Shown here piece by piece: positions 17,366 to 26,330 of a DNA stretch of 64,000 nt. This DNA is from Gammaproteobacteria bacterium (GTDB taxonomy: Bacteria; Pseudomonadota; Gammaproteobacteria; Competibacterales; Competibacteraceae). A model generated the notes under the pieces. It searched no databases. It was not told where the DNA came from and saw only the letters and a list, made by a program, of their open reading frames with translations. The stretch's first letter is position 1, and every line of letters begins with the position of its first letter. Both the position numbers and the translations under genes were made by a program. The DNA lies in contig JACKNC010000003.1 of assembly GCA_024235095.1 (NCBI GenBank), positions 434,001 through 498,000 of the forward strand, in the 5' to 3' direction.

Positions 17366-18940
17366 TAACAAGGGAATATCGGTCGGACGTTCGCACAAAG
17401 ACGGTAACCGAATGGGAAACACGTTCAGCCGGTAATACAAATCGGCGCGAAACCCACCTTCCTTGATCATTTTGGCCAAATCGCAATTGGTGGCGGCGAC
17501 CAGCCGCACGTTGACTTTCAAAGTCTGCGCGCCGCCGACGCGCTCGAATTCCTGATCCTGCAATACTCGCAACAATTTGGCTTGCGCGCTGGCGGTCAGC
17601 TCGCCGACTTCGTCCAGGAACAACGTGCCGCCGTCAGCCAGCTCGAAACGGCCCTTGCGTTGAGTGGTCGCGCCGGTGAACGCGCCCTTCTCGTGACCGA
17701 ACAATTCGCTTTCCACCAACTCACCTGGCAGCGCAGCGCAATTGACGTTGATGAATAATTTATCGCGCCGGTCACTCGAATCGTGAATCGCCCGCGCAAT
17801 CACGCTCTTGCCTGTGCCGGTCTCGCCAGTCAGCAATACGGTCGAATCGGTGCCGGCGACCTGCTCAGCATAGGCGAAGACCTCGCGCATGGCCGGCGAA
17901 TCGCCGACGATGTGGTCGGGGGCCTGTCGGGTTTTGATTTCTTCTTGTAGATAGAGGTTTTCCAGTTGTAACTGCTTGACGGTTTCCTCAGATCGCCAAC
18001 GCTCGGTTACATCCCGCAAAATCACGGTAAAAAACCGTCGGCCTTCGATTTCCAAGGGTGAAATCGTGGCTTCTACGGGAAATTCCTCGCTGTCCTGGCG
18101 GCGAGCGGTCAAACCCTCTGGCGCCCACAGGTGTTGGGAAGTCACCGTAGCCGGTTGAACGGCCAGGCAATAGCCTTTGAGCAAATTGCTGAAGCGCTTG
18201 GAGAGGAACGACTCAAACGGCTGGCCGATGGCCTGTACCGTCTGGCAGCGAAACGCTTTTTCGGCAGCGAGATTGAAGAGCGTGATGCGTTGTTCGACGT
18301 CGATGGTGATGATGGCGTCCATAGCGCTGGCCAGCACGCTGGCCAACCGCTCCTCGCTTTTGCGCAGCGCCTGTTCAGCGCGCTTGCGCTCCAACTCGAC
18401 TCGGGCACGGGTGGCGAAAATTCGGAGCAACGCCATACCCCGAAATTCCTTGACCAGCGGCTGATCGTGAAACACAGCCAAATGACCCATCATGACATTG
18501 CCTGACTCGGAGACCAGGGGCACGCCGAAGTAGCTTTCGATCCTCAAATTCACCAGTCCATTATCGCGGGGAAACATCTCGTAGATTTTAGAGGTGTAAT
18601 AAACTGTTTCACCTCGGATCACCACCTCACACGGACTGCCATCCAAATCGAATTCGAAGTTGTCGACGAACGTGCCGTTGAACCAATACGCCAGCGTGCG
18701 CACCCGTACCTTATTTTCCAGCAATTCGCACACGAAAGCGTAGCGAACGTTCAGGGCCTGAGCCAATTCCCGCACGAGCGCGCGGAAAAACTCGGCGCCG
18801 GTAGCGGTCGCGGTGCCTTCAACGATGGCGCGCAAGGCCAAGTCCATGGGGTCTTGCGCGTCGGTTTGCACAGGGCCCCCTGCATCCAAAGCATCGGCTT
18901 GCTCGCCGGCGGTCGGTACTGCCGCTGCCGCTCCGTTCAT
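17366..18940 (-). pseudogene. Sigma-54-dependent activator with GAF and PAS domains, N-terminal part
   Basis: The second ATG (18940) is favoured because GAGGA lies seven bases before it. A GAF-like domain spans about residues 35-190 (RYAFVCELLENKVRVRTLAY), a PAS domain about 200-310 (DAIITIDVEQRITLFNLAAE), a short coiled linker follows (LQLENLYLQEEIK), then the AAA+ domain with Walker A GETGTGKS near 372, the sigma-54-contacting GAFTGA near 419 and Walker B GGTLFLDEVGE. Such proteins drive RpoN promoters in response to small ligands sensed by GAF/PAS. The gene is cut by IS630-C, so the C-terminal HTH is separated and the remaining protein ends without a DNA-binding domain. Confidence 0.92.
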
Positions 18941-19043
18941 GCCCATTTCCTCGTCCGGTTATCTTGGAAACTGATTAAATGTAGCGCATTTTTCATTGAT
19001 TGTGCTGCAGGGCGGCGCTAACAAATGGGCTATAGTGTTTCAG

Positions 19044-19637
19044 TTACCATAGTCCTTTGCGGACATACAGCTTGCTCAGCAATGTCACTTGCAAGAGGAT
19101 GGCTTTCAGGAGCGCGGACTGCATCCGCTCAATGTCCTGCGACGCCACGCCGCAACCGGCCAGTAAGGCGCACGCGGCGGCGACCAGCGGGAAAGACAGG
19201 GCGACGAGATAGCGGAAGCCCGGCCATTCCGCCGATATCGCCTGCGCCAGCCGTTCCGGTGGAAAACCGGAATACCGCGTATATAACCGCTCCAGCCAAG
19301 ACGGCTCGCGCGGAGCAAGGCAGGTTTCGCTTAACCACTGCTGGAACAGGCGGCGAACGGTCGCGGAACCGTCCACCGATTCTCCCAAGCTCTCTCGACA
19401 AACCGTGGCCAACGCGCCCGCCAGCGCCGGATAAGCGGCCACCATGCCGAGCACCATATCTAGGTAATCGTCGGTCTGCCCCTTCAACAGCCGCCACAAC
19501 TTTCTCAAGGCACGCTCGTCATCTGAGGAAAACAGGCCGATTCGCCACAGCAAGTCGACCTCCTCGCTAGCCGGAAAACCGGATGAAACGGTCATGGTCA
19601 TTGCGTCCTCGCCGATGAGGGGAGCTAAGTCGTTCAT
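19044..19637 (-). CDS. Helical protein, possibly protoglobin-like
   Basis: 197 residues from the ATG at 19637 (MNDLAPLIGEDAM); AGGAG lies about 13 bases upstream. All-helical: EEVDLLWRIGLFSSDDERAL, KGQTDDYLDMVLGMVAAYP, a middle WLERLYTRYSG segment, and a hydrophobic C-terminal helix pair (LVALSFPLVAAACALLAGCG; LLKAILLQVTLLSKLYVRKG). The pattern recalls the protoglobin/globin-sensor fold, but I cannot see the expected proximal histidine, so heme binding is doubtful. It is transcribed towards the sigma-54 activator on the same strand and could be an upstream sensor. IS630-B copy 2 sits 32 bp before its start and may have removed its promoter. Confidence 0.5.
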   Translation of the reverse strand: MNDLAPLIGEDAMTMTVSSGFPASEEVDLLWRIGLFSSDDERALRKLWRLLKGQTDDYLDMVLGMVAAYPALAGALATVCRESLGESVDGSATVRRLFQQWLSETCLAPREPSWLERLYTRYSGFPPERLAQAISAEWPGFRYLVALSFPLVAAACALLAGCGVASQDIERMQSALLKAILLQVTLLSKLYVRKGLW

Positions 19638-19733
19638 GGGAAATTGGCGACTCCTGGATCTGCAACGTATAGTCAAACAGTTTTTTATTAGTTAATATAT
19701 AATGAAGAAATTAGCTCAATAAGGAGTATTGCA

Positions 19734-20081
19734 ATGTCCAAGCCGTATAGTGAAGATTTAAGAACAAGAGTGATACAGAGTTACTTGAATGGTCTGTCGA
19801 AAATGGATATCGTTACGCTTTTCAAAATAGGGATGGATACTTTGAATCGTTGGATTCGTCAGTATTTGCAAACGGGGGATATTAAACCAAAAAAAAGGAC
19901 TCAGTTTCGTGCAAGAAAATTCAGTGACTCTGATTTAACGGATTACATTAGAAACAATCCTTCGGTGACCCTCAAACAAATTGCAGAACATTTTTCGGTT
20001 AAACCCTCATCGGTTCAAGCAAGATTGAAAGCACTCAATATTACATATAAAAAAACAATTTCTCTACGAAGAAAGGGATGA
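19734..20081 (+). CDS. IS630-B transposase, N-terminal ORF (copy 2)
   Basis: 115 residues: MSKPYSEDLRTRVIQSYLNG, then two helix-turn-helix regions (IVTLFKIGMDTLNRWIRQYL; TLKQIAEHFSVKPSSVQARL). It leaves homology after ITYKK at a run of seven A. The expected FLYEERDEQQR is in the +1 frame, so a single extra A here best explains the break. Confidence 0.8.
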   Translation: MSKPYSEDLRTRVIQSYLNGLSKMDIVTLFKIGMDTLNRWIRQYLQTGDIKPKKRTQFRARKFSDSDLTDYIRNNPSVTLKQIAEHFSVKPSSVQARLKALNITYKKTISLRRKG

Positions 20082-20091
20082 ACAACAAAGA

Positions 20092-20604
20092 ATGGAGTTT
20101 ATTCAACAATTAGCGGCGAATGCATCCCGGGGAGATGATGCACAACAAATTGTTTATGTAGATGAATCTGGATTTCATAATAATGTAAGAAATGAATTTG
20201 GCTGGAGTCCAAGAGGCGAAATTATTTTTGGTGAAAGGAAAAGCAGACCCACTGAAAAACTAAATTTATTGGGTGGACTACTCAACAATGAAATCATTGC
20301 GCCACTTGCCTATCTATCTTATACAGATACGGAGATATTTAATACTTGGCTTGAGAAATGCTTAATCCCTGAACTTCCAAAAAATTGTATTATCGTGATG
20401 GATAATGCTCGTTTTCACAAATCGGAAGAAACACGAGAAATCATTGAAGACAATGGCCACCAATTGTTGTTTTTGCCTCCTTATTCACCGGATTTAAATC
20501 CTATCGAAAACTACTGGGCTATTCTTAAGGGAAAGTTGAGGAAAATTGTTACAAATTTTCAAAATCTTTTTGATGCGTTAGTTGCGGTTTTCCAAACTAT
20601 CTAA
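20092..20604 (+). CDS. IS630-B transposase, C-terminal ORF (copy 2)
   Basis: 170 residues carrying the full DDE core: IVYVDESGFHNNVRNEFGWS, CIIVMDNARFHKSEETRE and PPYSPDLNPIENYWAILKG. It lacks the DNA-binding region encoded by the ORF before it. The likely product frame extends upstream to the A run. Confidence 0.8.
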   Translation: MEFIQQLAANASRGDDAQQIVYVDESGFHNNVRNEFGWSPRGEIIFGERKSRPTEKLNLLGGLLNNEIIAPLAYLSYTDTEIFNTWLEKCLIPELPKNCIIVMDNARFHKSEETREIIEDNGHQLLFLPPYSPDLNPIENYWAILKGKLRKIVTNFQNLFDALVAVFQTI

Positions 20605-20628
20605 AAACTGTTTTACTATAGCGACAGT

Positions 20629-21183
20629 TTAGCGGCGCACCAGACGGCTGATCAGATGATCCAGAGACAGCTTACCGGGACCGTGGCACAGCGTGATCAA
20701 CAGCAACAATCCCCAAACCTGATGATCTTTCAAGCCCGCTTCCATCAGTTCCGGGTAGGAAACGACGGCCACAATGTTAAACACGAACAGAGCGAACGCG
20801 GCGTAGCGGGTGCCAAGTCCCAATAACAGAAAGACCGGCAACAGCAATTCCGCCGCTGTCCCCAGATACGCCGCTAGCGCCGGCGGCAGCAACGGCACCT
20901 GGTATTCGTATTCGAACAACGTAAACGTACTCTCCGCTGGGAACACGCTCAACGGATAGTGGAAAGTGTGCCCAAACAGTGTGAAACTGCCGGTGATGGT
21001 CTTGGTCAGCCCCGAACTGAAGAAAGCGGCGGCGACCCAGTAGCGGGCGAACAAATCGGCGACGGGCGTCAACCCATCCGCCGCCTTGTGGAACAGCGCG
21101 TCGGCTTTCTCGAGGGCGGGAGTGAGTTTCGCCCAGAACGAGCGCTGGAGCGGAGGGTTGAGCAGATCGGTAGCGGTCATCAT
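20629..21183 (-). CDS. doxX: DoxX family membrane protein
   Basis: 184 residues with four predicted membrane segments (DLFARYWVAAAFFSSGLTKT; LAAYLGTAAELLLPVFLLLG; YAAFALFVFNIVAVVSYPEL; HQVWGLLLLITLCHGPGKLS) in the DoxX/DoxD pattern, with a GPG before the final DHLI. GGAG lies upstream of a double ATG. It is the last gene of the bufferin operon, 36 bp after bufC. DoxX proteins commonly accompany DUF692/DUF2063/DUF2282 genes. A redox or quinone-linked role is inferred from that association. IS630-B copy 2 lies 10 bp past its stop. Confidence 0.88.
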   Translation of the reverse strand: MMTATDLLNPPLQRSFWAKLTPALEKADALFHKAADGLTPVADLFARYWVAAAFFSSGLTKTITGSFTLFGHTFHYPLSVFPAESTFTLFEYEYQVPLLPPALAAYLGTAAELLLPVFLLLGLGTRYAAFALFVFNIVAVVSYPELMEAGLKDHQVWGLLLLITLCHGPGKLSLDHLISRLVRR

Positions 21184-21219
21184 GAGGTTCTCCTCGGGTG
21201 GTTGAAATCAGTTAGTTGA

Positions 21220-22002
21220 TCAAGAATCAGGCAGGTAAAAGGCGGTCAGGACGCCTTGGGAAACATACCGGTGAAAGCAGGCCGGCAAATCGAGCGTTGG
21301 CTGCGCAGTCATCGCCCGCTCACAGGCCGTGGCGAAGTCGCAAGCTCCGGCCAGGGCCTGCAACAGATGAAACGCCCCCTCTTCCAGGGGTTGAAATTCG
21401 ATCTCCAGATTCTCGCGGCGGATGACCAGCAACTTGACGCCGCCCTCGCGCAAATCCACCGTTGCATCGCTACCCTCATCGTCCTGGTTGACCTGCCAGA
21501 TCCGTAGGATCGGAAAGGCTGATTCCAGCAGGCGCGCGGCGGGATGGAGCTCGAAACGCAATTCTCCTTGCCGTTCGACGGGCGCTTGCGCCAGCGCCGC
21601 CACATCCAATGATGAATGACCGGCGGCGTGAAAAACCTGGTGATAAGCCCATTCCAAGCGGACGACATCGGGCAGGTAAACCAGCTCGGCCGCCGGCGCG
21701 AACGCCTGGAGAAACAGCGGGAAATGCTCGCCGAATTCGTGTAAATCGCCCGAACGGGAGGGATGGCACGCGATGTACTGCGCTGCTGCGTAGCGAAAGA
21801 ATCCCTCCCCCACCAGGCGGCGCACCACGGGATAAACCGCTTCGAGCGCGCCGGTCAGGCTGAGCAAGGTATTGTTGCGGTAGACGTGCAGACGACGAGC
21901 GCCGCTTAGCCCCGCTGCCTGGACATGGCGGGCGAAATCGCCCTCGACGCTGTCCAGCACTGCGGCGGCAAAACCGAGTTGTAGTTCATGCAGCCCAAGC
22001 AT
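21220..22002 (-). CDS. bufC: DUF2063 / BufC-like MNIO partner protein
   Basis: 260 residues, complete. The N-terminus is MLGLHELQLGFAAAVLDSVE, followed by the DUF2063 pattern HVYRNNTLLSLTGALEAVYP and VRRLVGEGFFRYAAAQYIAC. The family binds the precursor peptide and presents it to the DUF692 iron oxidase encoded directly upstream. Its start overlaps the end of bufB by 17 bp, indicating coupled translation. No signal peptide. Confidence 0.9.
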   Translation of the reverse strand: MLGLHELQLGFAAAVLDSVEGDFARHVQAAGLSGARRLHVYRNNTLLSLTGALEAVYPVVRRLVGEGFFRYAAAQYIACHPSRSGDLHEFGEHFPLFLQAFAPAAELVYLPDVVRLEWAYHQVFHAAGHSSLDVAALAQAPVERQGELRFELHPAARLLESAFPILRIWQVNQDDEGSDATVDLREGGVKLLVIRRENLEIEFQPLEEGAFHLLQALAGACDFATACERAMTAQPTLDLPACFHRYVSQGVLTAFYLPDS

Positions 22003-22861
22003 GGCGTTCCTCCAGAATAGCGTCGGCCCGGTGCGCCTCGTCCACCAACACCGCCAGTTCGGGCAGGTCGGTATCCCATTCGATCAGGGTCGGCATACGA
22101 CCGAAGCGTTGCACGGCCTGGCGGTAAAGCGCCCAGACGGCTGGCCAAACCGGGCGGTTGTGGGTGTCGATCAACAGTTCGCCGTCGTCGAAGCGGTTCA
22201 CCGTAAACCCGGCCAGATGAATTTCCTGGACGACGTGACGCGGAATTGCACGCAGATAGGCGCTGGCGTCGAAACCGTGATTGCGGGCGCTGACGTAAAC
22301 ATTGTTCACATCCAGCAACACACCGCAGCCGGTGCGGCGGGTCAATTCGACCAGAAACTCCTGTTCGGGAAGGGCTGATTCCACATATTGCAAATAGCTG
22401 GACGGGTTCTCGATCAGGATTGACCGACCGAGAACGTCTTGTACCTGGGCTACCCGCGCGACCATGTGATAAAGCGCTTCTTCGGTATAGGGCAGCGGCA
22501 GCAGGTCGTTGAAGTAGCGCCCACCGACTGAACTCCAGGACAAATGTTCGGAAACCAGCGCAGGCTCAAATCGCTTGATCAAGCCCTTGAGCTTCGCCAG
22601 ATGCTGGCGATCCAGCGGATCGGTCGAGCCGATCGACAGGCCGACGCCGTGCAAGCTCAGCGGATAATGGGCGCGGATGCGTTCCAGATAATCCAGAGGT
22701 CTGCCGCCCGCGCCGAAGTAGTTTTCGCTGTGGACCTCCAGCCAGCCGACCGGCGGCCGCGTCTTCAGAACCGCGTCGTAGTGTTCGGCCCGCAGGCCGA
22801 TTCCGGCGCGCGCTGGAATCGAACTGGGACCAAGCCTGGAGAGAACCGGCTTGGTGGTCAT
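21986..22861 (-). CDS. bufB: DUF692 / MNIO multinuclear iron oxidase (BufB)
   Basis: 291 residues from the ATG at 22861; the longer open frame upstream overlaps bufA1 in antisense-free alanine/proline-rich sequence and is not credible. A TIM-barrel DUF692 protein with the iron ligands visible as ...GIGLRAEHYDAVL, LEVHSENYFG, LSLHGVGLSIGS, EHLSWSSVGG, ENPSSYLQY, LLDVNNVYVSARNHG, EIHLAGFTV, DTHNRPVW and IEWDTDLPEL. MNIO enzymes use a mixed-valent iron cluster to convert peptide cysteines, in bufferins to thiooxazole-type groups that bind copper. It lies 10 bp after bufA1. Confidence 0.93.
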   Translation of the reverse strand: MTTKPVLSRLGPSSIPARAGIGLRAEHYDAVLKTRPPVGWLEVHSENYFGAGGRPLDYLERIRAHYPLSLHGVGLSIGSTDPLDRQHLAKLKGLIKRFEPALVSEHLSWSSVGGRYFNDLLPLPYTEEALYHMVARVAQVQDVLGRSILIENPSSYLQYVESALPEQEFLVELTRRTGCGVLLDVNNVYVSARNHGFDASAYLRAIPRHVVQEIHLAGFTVNRFDDGELLIDTHNRPVWPAVWALYRQAVQRFGRMPTLIEWDTDLPELAVLVDEAHRADAILEERHAWAA

Positions 22862-22871
22862 TGGAATCGCC

Positions 22872-23138
22872 TTAAGCCTTCGGTTGCAGGCTGCCGCCGA
22901 CGATCTTTTCGCAGGCGCCCTTGGGAACGTAAATCCAGGAATCGCCCTGACCGTCTTTGCTGGCCTGACCGGCGCAGGCATGGGCATTGGTCTGGCAGTC
23001 ATTCTTGCCGGCCTTGACGATGCCGTAACACTTCTCGGCGTTCTTTTCTTCGGCAGCGACGGCTTGGCCAACGGTGGCAACCAGACCGAGAGCGAAAACG
23101 CTGGCAAGGGCGGAATTGACGAGGGTTTTGCTATTCAT
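22872..23138 (-). CDS. bufA1: DUF2282 bufferin precursor (BufA1-like)
   Basis: 88 residues. A Sec signal peptide (LASVFALGLVATVGQAVAAE) is followed by a mature peptide with four cysteines at residues 37, 48, 55 and 76 in the DUF2282 arrangement (EKCYGIVKAGKNDCQT, HACAGQASKDGQGD, VPKGACEKIVGGS). In this family selected cysteines are modified by BufB and the exported peptide sequesters copper in the periplasm. AAGGAG precedes the ATG. It is first in the operon bufA1-bufB-bufC-doxX, so copper or metal stress probably induces the set. Confidence 0.92.
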   Translation of the reverse strand: MNSKTLVNSALASVFALGLVATVGQAVAAEEKNAEKCYGIVKAGKNDCQTNAHACAGQASKDGQGDSWIYVPKGACEKIVGGSLQPKA

Positions 23139-23296
23139 GATACAAAGCTCCTTACAGGGTTATGAAGAATTAGCAAGAGCAGGGATGCGCCACTTACTGG
23201 ATGCCCCTGACTTGTTTTGGGATGACCATCAGTGGTGGCGACCCGCCCGAAAGTTATTTCAAGCCCCGTGCCAGACTCGGAAATTAATTAAAATTT

Positions 23297-23327
23297 ATTA
23301 TAATTCAAAATATTATTTTATTGGCAA
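23297..23327 (-). promoter_or_regulatory. Candidate promoter of the bufferin operon
   Basis: On the minus strand TTGCCA (-35-like) and TATAAT (-10-like) are separated by 19 bp, longer than ideal, in a strongly AT-rich stretch about 160 bp upstream of bufA1. Low certainty; the distance leaves room for a regulator site. Confidence 0.3.
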
Positions 23328-23468
23328 CGATTAGATCGAAGTGGTTAAGCTTTCATGCAACCACGTTATTTCGCGGTTGCCACGACATGGCGCGGCGACA
23401 ACGGGCATGGACGTGATGGTTCAATTTCGGCAAGCTACGTGGCCTCCGTTCCTCCCTTGAGAATCCGT

Positions 23469-23847
23469 ATGATCGACTTCAAAGGCCATTGTTTCGAACA
23501 AGACATTATCCTGACCGGTGTCCGTTGGTATTTGGCGTACCCGTTGGGCAATCGGAACCTGGAAGAGATGCGGGCCGAGCGGGGCGTTGAAGTGAATCAT
23601 TCCAGCGTTTATCGCTGGGTTCAGAAGTTCACACCGCAACTTGAGGCGGCTTTCCGCAAGGGGCATAAGCGCCCGGTGGGCAACCGCTGGCGGATGGACG
23701 AGATGTACATCAAGATTGGGGGCCAGTGGAAATACCTTTGCCGCACCGTCGACCAAGACGGACAGACCATCGACTTCCTGCTCACGGCCCACCGTGACCA
23801 GAAGGCTGCCCGGCGCTTCTTCAAGAAAGCCATTCGGCAACACGGTC
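23469..23847 (+). pseudogene. IS6-beta transposase, N-terminal half
   Basis: From the ATG at 23469 it reads MIDFKGHCFEQDIILTGVRW and WRMDEMYIKIGGQWKYLCRT, related to but clearly diverged from IS6-alpha. It is cut at KKAIRQHG by IS6-alpha copy 3. The left terminal repeat could not be found, so the element's left end is uncertain. A C-terminal piece of the same element type is at 30621-30895. Confidence 0.8.
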
Positions 23848-24654
23848 GGTTCTGTTGCGTTAGCTGATAGGGTCGGATTTCGGTAAGCTACACGGCCCCT
23901 GTCCTGACTTGAGAACCCGCATGATCGATTTTAGAGGCCACCGCTTTGAACGAGACATCATCCTAACGAGTGTCCGTTGGTACCTCGCCTATCCGTTGAG
24001 CTATCGGAACCTGGAAGAGATGCTGGCGGAGCGGGGTGTCGACGTGGATCATTCCAGCGTCTACCGCTGGGTCCAGAAGTTTACGCCGCAGTTGGAAGCG
24101 GCTTTCCGCAAAGGACAAAAGCGCCCGGTGGGCACAAGTTGGCGGATGGATGAGACCTACATTAAGGTCAAAGGCCAGTGGAAGTACCTCTACCGCGCGG
24201 TTGATCGAGACGGCCAGACGATCGACTTCCTGTTCACGGCGCATCGCGATAAGAAAGCCGCCCTGCGCTTTCTCAAAAAGGCGATACGGCAGCACGGTCT
24301 TCCGGACAAAGTCACGATCGATAAGAGTGGCGCTAACACCGCTGCCCTGGATGCACTCCAGGAGGAGACGGGCGCCGCCATTGAGATTCGCCAAAACAAG
24401 TACTTAAATAATTTAGTGGAACAAGATCATCGCGCCGTTAAACGGATCGTCCGCCCCATGCTGGGGTTCAAAGGCTTTCATTCTGCTCGGACCACCCTGC
24501 GGGGCATCGAACTCCTGCACATGATCAAGAAGGGCCAAATGATCATGGCCGAAGGGACGAATCTCTCCGCCGCAGGACAATTTTATTCACTGGCTGCCTA
24601 ATAACCTGCAAGGGTTACCCAATCGTGCTCGAAAAAAATTAACGCAACAGAACC
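23848..24654 (+). mobile_element. IS6-alpha copy 3 (807 bp)
   Basis: Left flank ACACGGTC in IS6-beta. Its right end runs directly into a 5'-truncated IS6-alpha, with no target duplication. Confidence 0.97.
23909..24601 (+). CDS. IS6-family transposase (copy 3)
   Basis: Encodes the same 230-residue protein as copy 1. Confidence 0.97.
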   Translation: MRTRMIDFRGHRFERDIILTSVRWYLAYPLSYRNLEEMLAERGVDVDHSSVYRWVQKFTPQLEAAFRKGQKRPVGTSWRMDETYIKVKGQWKYLYRAVDRDGQTIDFLFTAHRDKKAALRFLKKAIRQHGLPDKVTIDKSGANTAALDALQEETGAAIEIRQNKYLNNLVEQDHRAVKRIVRPMLGFKGFHSARTTLRGIELLHMIKKGQMIMAEGTNLSAAGQFYSLAA

Positions 24655-25344
24655 AACGAGTGTCCGTTGGTACCTCGCCTATCCGTTGAGCTATCGGAAC
24701 CTGGAAGAGATGCTGGCGGAGCGGGGTGTCGACGTGGATCATTCCAGCGTCTACCGCTGGGTCCAGAAGTTTACGCCGCAGTTGGAAGCGGCTTTCCGCA
24801 AAGGACAAAAGCGCCCGGTGGGCACAAGTTGGCGGATGGATGAGACCTACATTAAGGTCAAAGGCCAGTGGAAGTACCTCTACCGCGCGGTTGATCGAGA
24901 CGGCCAGACGATCGACTTCCTGTTCACGGCGCATCGCGATAAGAAAGCCGCCCTGCGCTTTCTCAAAAAGGCGATACGGCAGCACGGTCTTCCGGACAAA
25001 GTCACGATCGATAAGAGTGGCGCTAACACCGCTGCCCTGGATGCACTCCAGGAGGAGACGGGCGCCGCCATTGAGATTCGCCAAAACAAGTACTTAAATA
25101 ATTTAGTGGAACAAGATCATCGCGCCGTTAAACGGATCGTCCGCCCCATGCTGGGGTTCAAAGGCTTTCATTCTGCTCGGACCACCCTGCGGGGCATCGA
25201 ACTCCTGCACATGATCAAGAAGGGCCAAATGATCATGGCCGAAGGGACGAATCTCTCCGCCGCAGGACAATTTTATTCACTGGCTGCCTAATAACCTGCA
25301 AGGGTTACCCAATCGTGCTCGAAAAAAATTAACGCAACAGAACC
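24655..25344 (+). mobile_element. IS6-alpha partial copy (last 690 bp)
   Basis: Identical to bases 23965-24654 of copy 3, so the two form a tandem 690-bp repeat. The first 117 bp of the element, including the left end and the start codon, are missing. The right end is intact. Confidence 0.95.
24686..25291 (+). pseudogene. IS6-family transposase, N-terminally truncated
   Basis: 201 residues readable from an internal TTG. All three catalytic residues are still encoded but the first 29 residues are lost, and there is no known start signal. Confidence 0.85.
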
Positions 25345-25472
25345 GTTTTGTTTGCGGGCTGCTACAGGTAGCGGTAGCCGGCATAGAGATTCTTGGTGTC
25401 GTCCATGGCCGGGAAGCCTACCGGTTCGGCTGGTAATACTCAAGTTGACAATACCCCGCCGATGGCGCGCCT

Positions 25473-26330
25473 TCAATTCAAACGCTTCAAATAGTCTTTC
25501 AGCTGCTGTAACTCGTCCGGTCCCAGGCCGCGCAGGCGTTCTTCCGGCCCCAAGCCGCGCAGGCGTTCTTCCGGCCCCAAGCCACGCAGACGCTCGTCGG
25601 GGTCCAGTTCCGCCAGAAACGCTTGCCGTTCGACCGGCGTCATGCCGTGCAGGATCTGCTGGTGCGTTTCGCGAATAAAGTCTTCCATCGTGTAAGCCAT
25701 GCTCGGTTCCTCCAAAACGTAAACGAGATACAATTGCTGCAAGAGTTCCCGTGCGCCGGTATGCCGCCACGGATAATGCTGCGCGCCATGCCGAATCCGA
25801 TCCTGCTGGACGCTGAACAGTTCCCAGGCGGCGTTGCGCGGGTGACGGTCAATGGCGCTGAGGACGATCAAGCGCACCGGGTGTGTGCCCCAGAGGACGT
25901 CGAACACTCCGGGCCATGCGGTGGGGATCAGCGGGACCTGCGCCGCCAATCCCTGCGGAAACCGGGTGGCGACCGCGTAGAGTTGGAAGTCGGCTTCTGG
26001 CGGCAACGGCGCGCCCCGGCTCAAGAGTTTCCGGTAGTTCACGTAATGCCCGATCAATTCGTCCAGCGCCCAGGCGTCCAATGCCTCGTGCTGAGATTTA
26101 TAGGTCAGCAAGTTATGGACGCGCAAGCCCTCCAAACCATCGGGCAGTTCCCAGTCAGGGCGTGATAACGTTGGTTCCCCAGCGGCCTGTTCGATGATCA
26201 CCACGTCCAGCAGTTGGCTTTGCAACGCCAGTTCCTTTTCCAGTTCCACCCGCCAAGGGGTCGCGCGGAACACGTCGGTCAGGGTAATGCCGAACAGGCG
26301 ATGCCATTGGCGAATGCGGTCGGATGTCAT
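25473..26330 (-). CDS. PD-(D/E)XK / Rpn-like protein with C-terminal 9-residue repeats
   Basis: 285 residues. The N-terminal 220 residues match a family common in gammaproteobacteria and cyanobacteria related to Rpn/transposase-like PD-(D/E)XK nucleases: IRQWHRLFGITLTDVFRATP, VELEKELALQSQLLDVVIIE (the D and E-x-K-like core), LRVHNLLTYKSQHEALDAWA and ELIGHYVNYRKL. After LDPD it has three tandem nine-residue units (ERLRGLGPE). Members often vary in repeat number. No partner gene is adjacent. The downstream flank is an IS6-alpha partial copy 130 bp away. Confidence 0.7.
   Translation of the reverse strand: MTSDRIRQWHRLFGITLTDVFRATPWRVELEKELALQSQLLDVVIIEQAAGEPTLSRPDWELPDGLEGLRVHNLLTYKSQHEALDAWALDELIGHYVNYRKLLSRGAPLPPEADFQLYAVATRFPQGLAAQVPLIPTAWPGVFDVLWGTHPVRLIVLSAIDRHPRNAAWELFSVQQDRIRHGAQHYPWRHTGARELLQQLYLVYVLEEPSMAYTMEDFIRETHQQILHGMTPVERQAFLAELDPDERLRGLGPEERLRGLGPEERLRGLGPDELQQLKDYLKRLN
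25519..25599. repeat. Three 27-bp tandem repeats inside the Rpn-like gene
   Basis: Units at 25519-25545, 25546-25572 and 25573-25599; the first two differ by two bases and the third is more diverged. Each encodes one ERLRGLGP(E/D) unit. Length is a multiple of three, so copy-number change keeps the frame. Confidence 0.85.

Larger units (their letters stand above)
19670..20618 (+). mobile_element. IS630-B copy 2 (949 bp)
   Basis: Ends TAGTCAAACAGTTTTTTA and TAGTAAAACAGTTTTTAG (inverted), with TA on both sides (19668-19669 and 20619-20620). It lies between the globin-like gene and doxX. Confidence 0.9.

Noticed and set aside
20041..20070. Programmed -1 frameshift in IS630-B copy 2 at the seven-A run
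   Set aside because: A -1 slip gives NNFSTKKG, not the family sequence; the correct continuation is in the +1 frame, which is better explained by one inserted A.
22862..23107. N-terminal extension of the DUF692 gene to 23107
   Set aside because: The extension is antisense-free but overlaps bufA1 in another frame and is Pro/Ala/Arg-rich; the ATG at 22861 gives the normal family length and follows a ribosome site.
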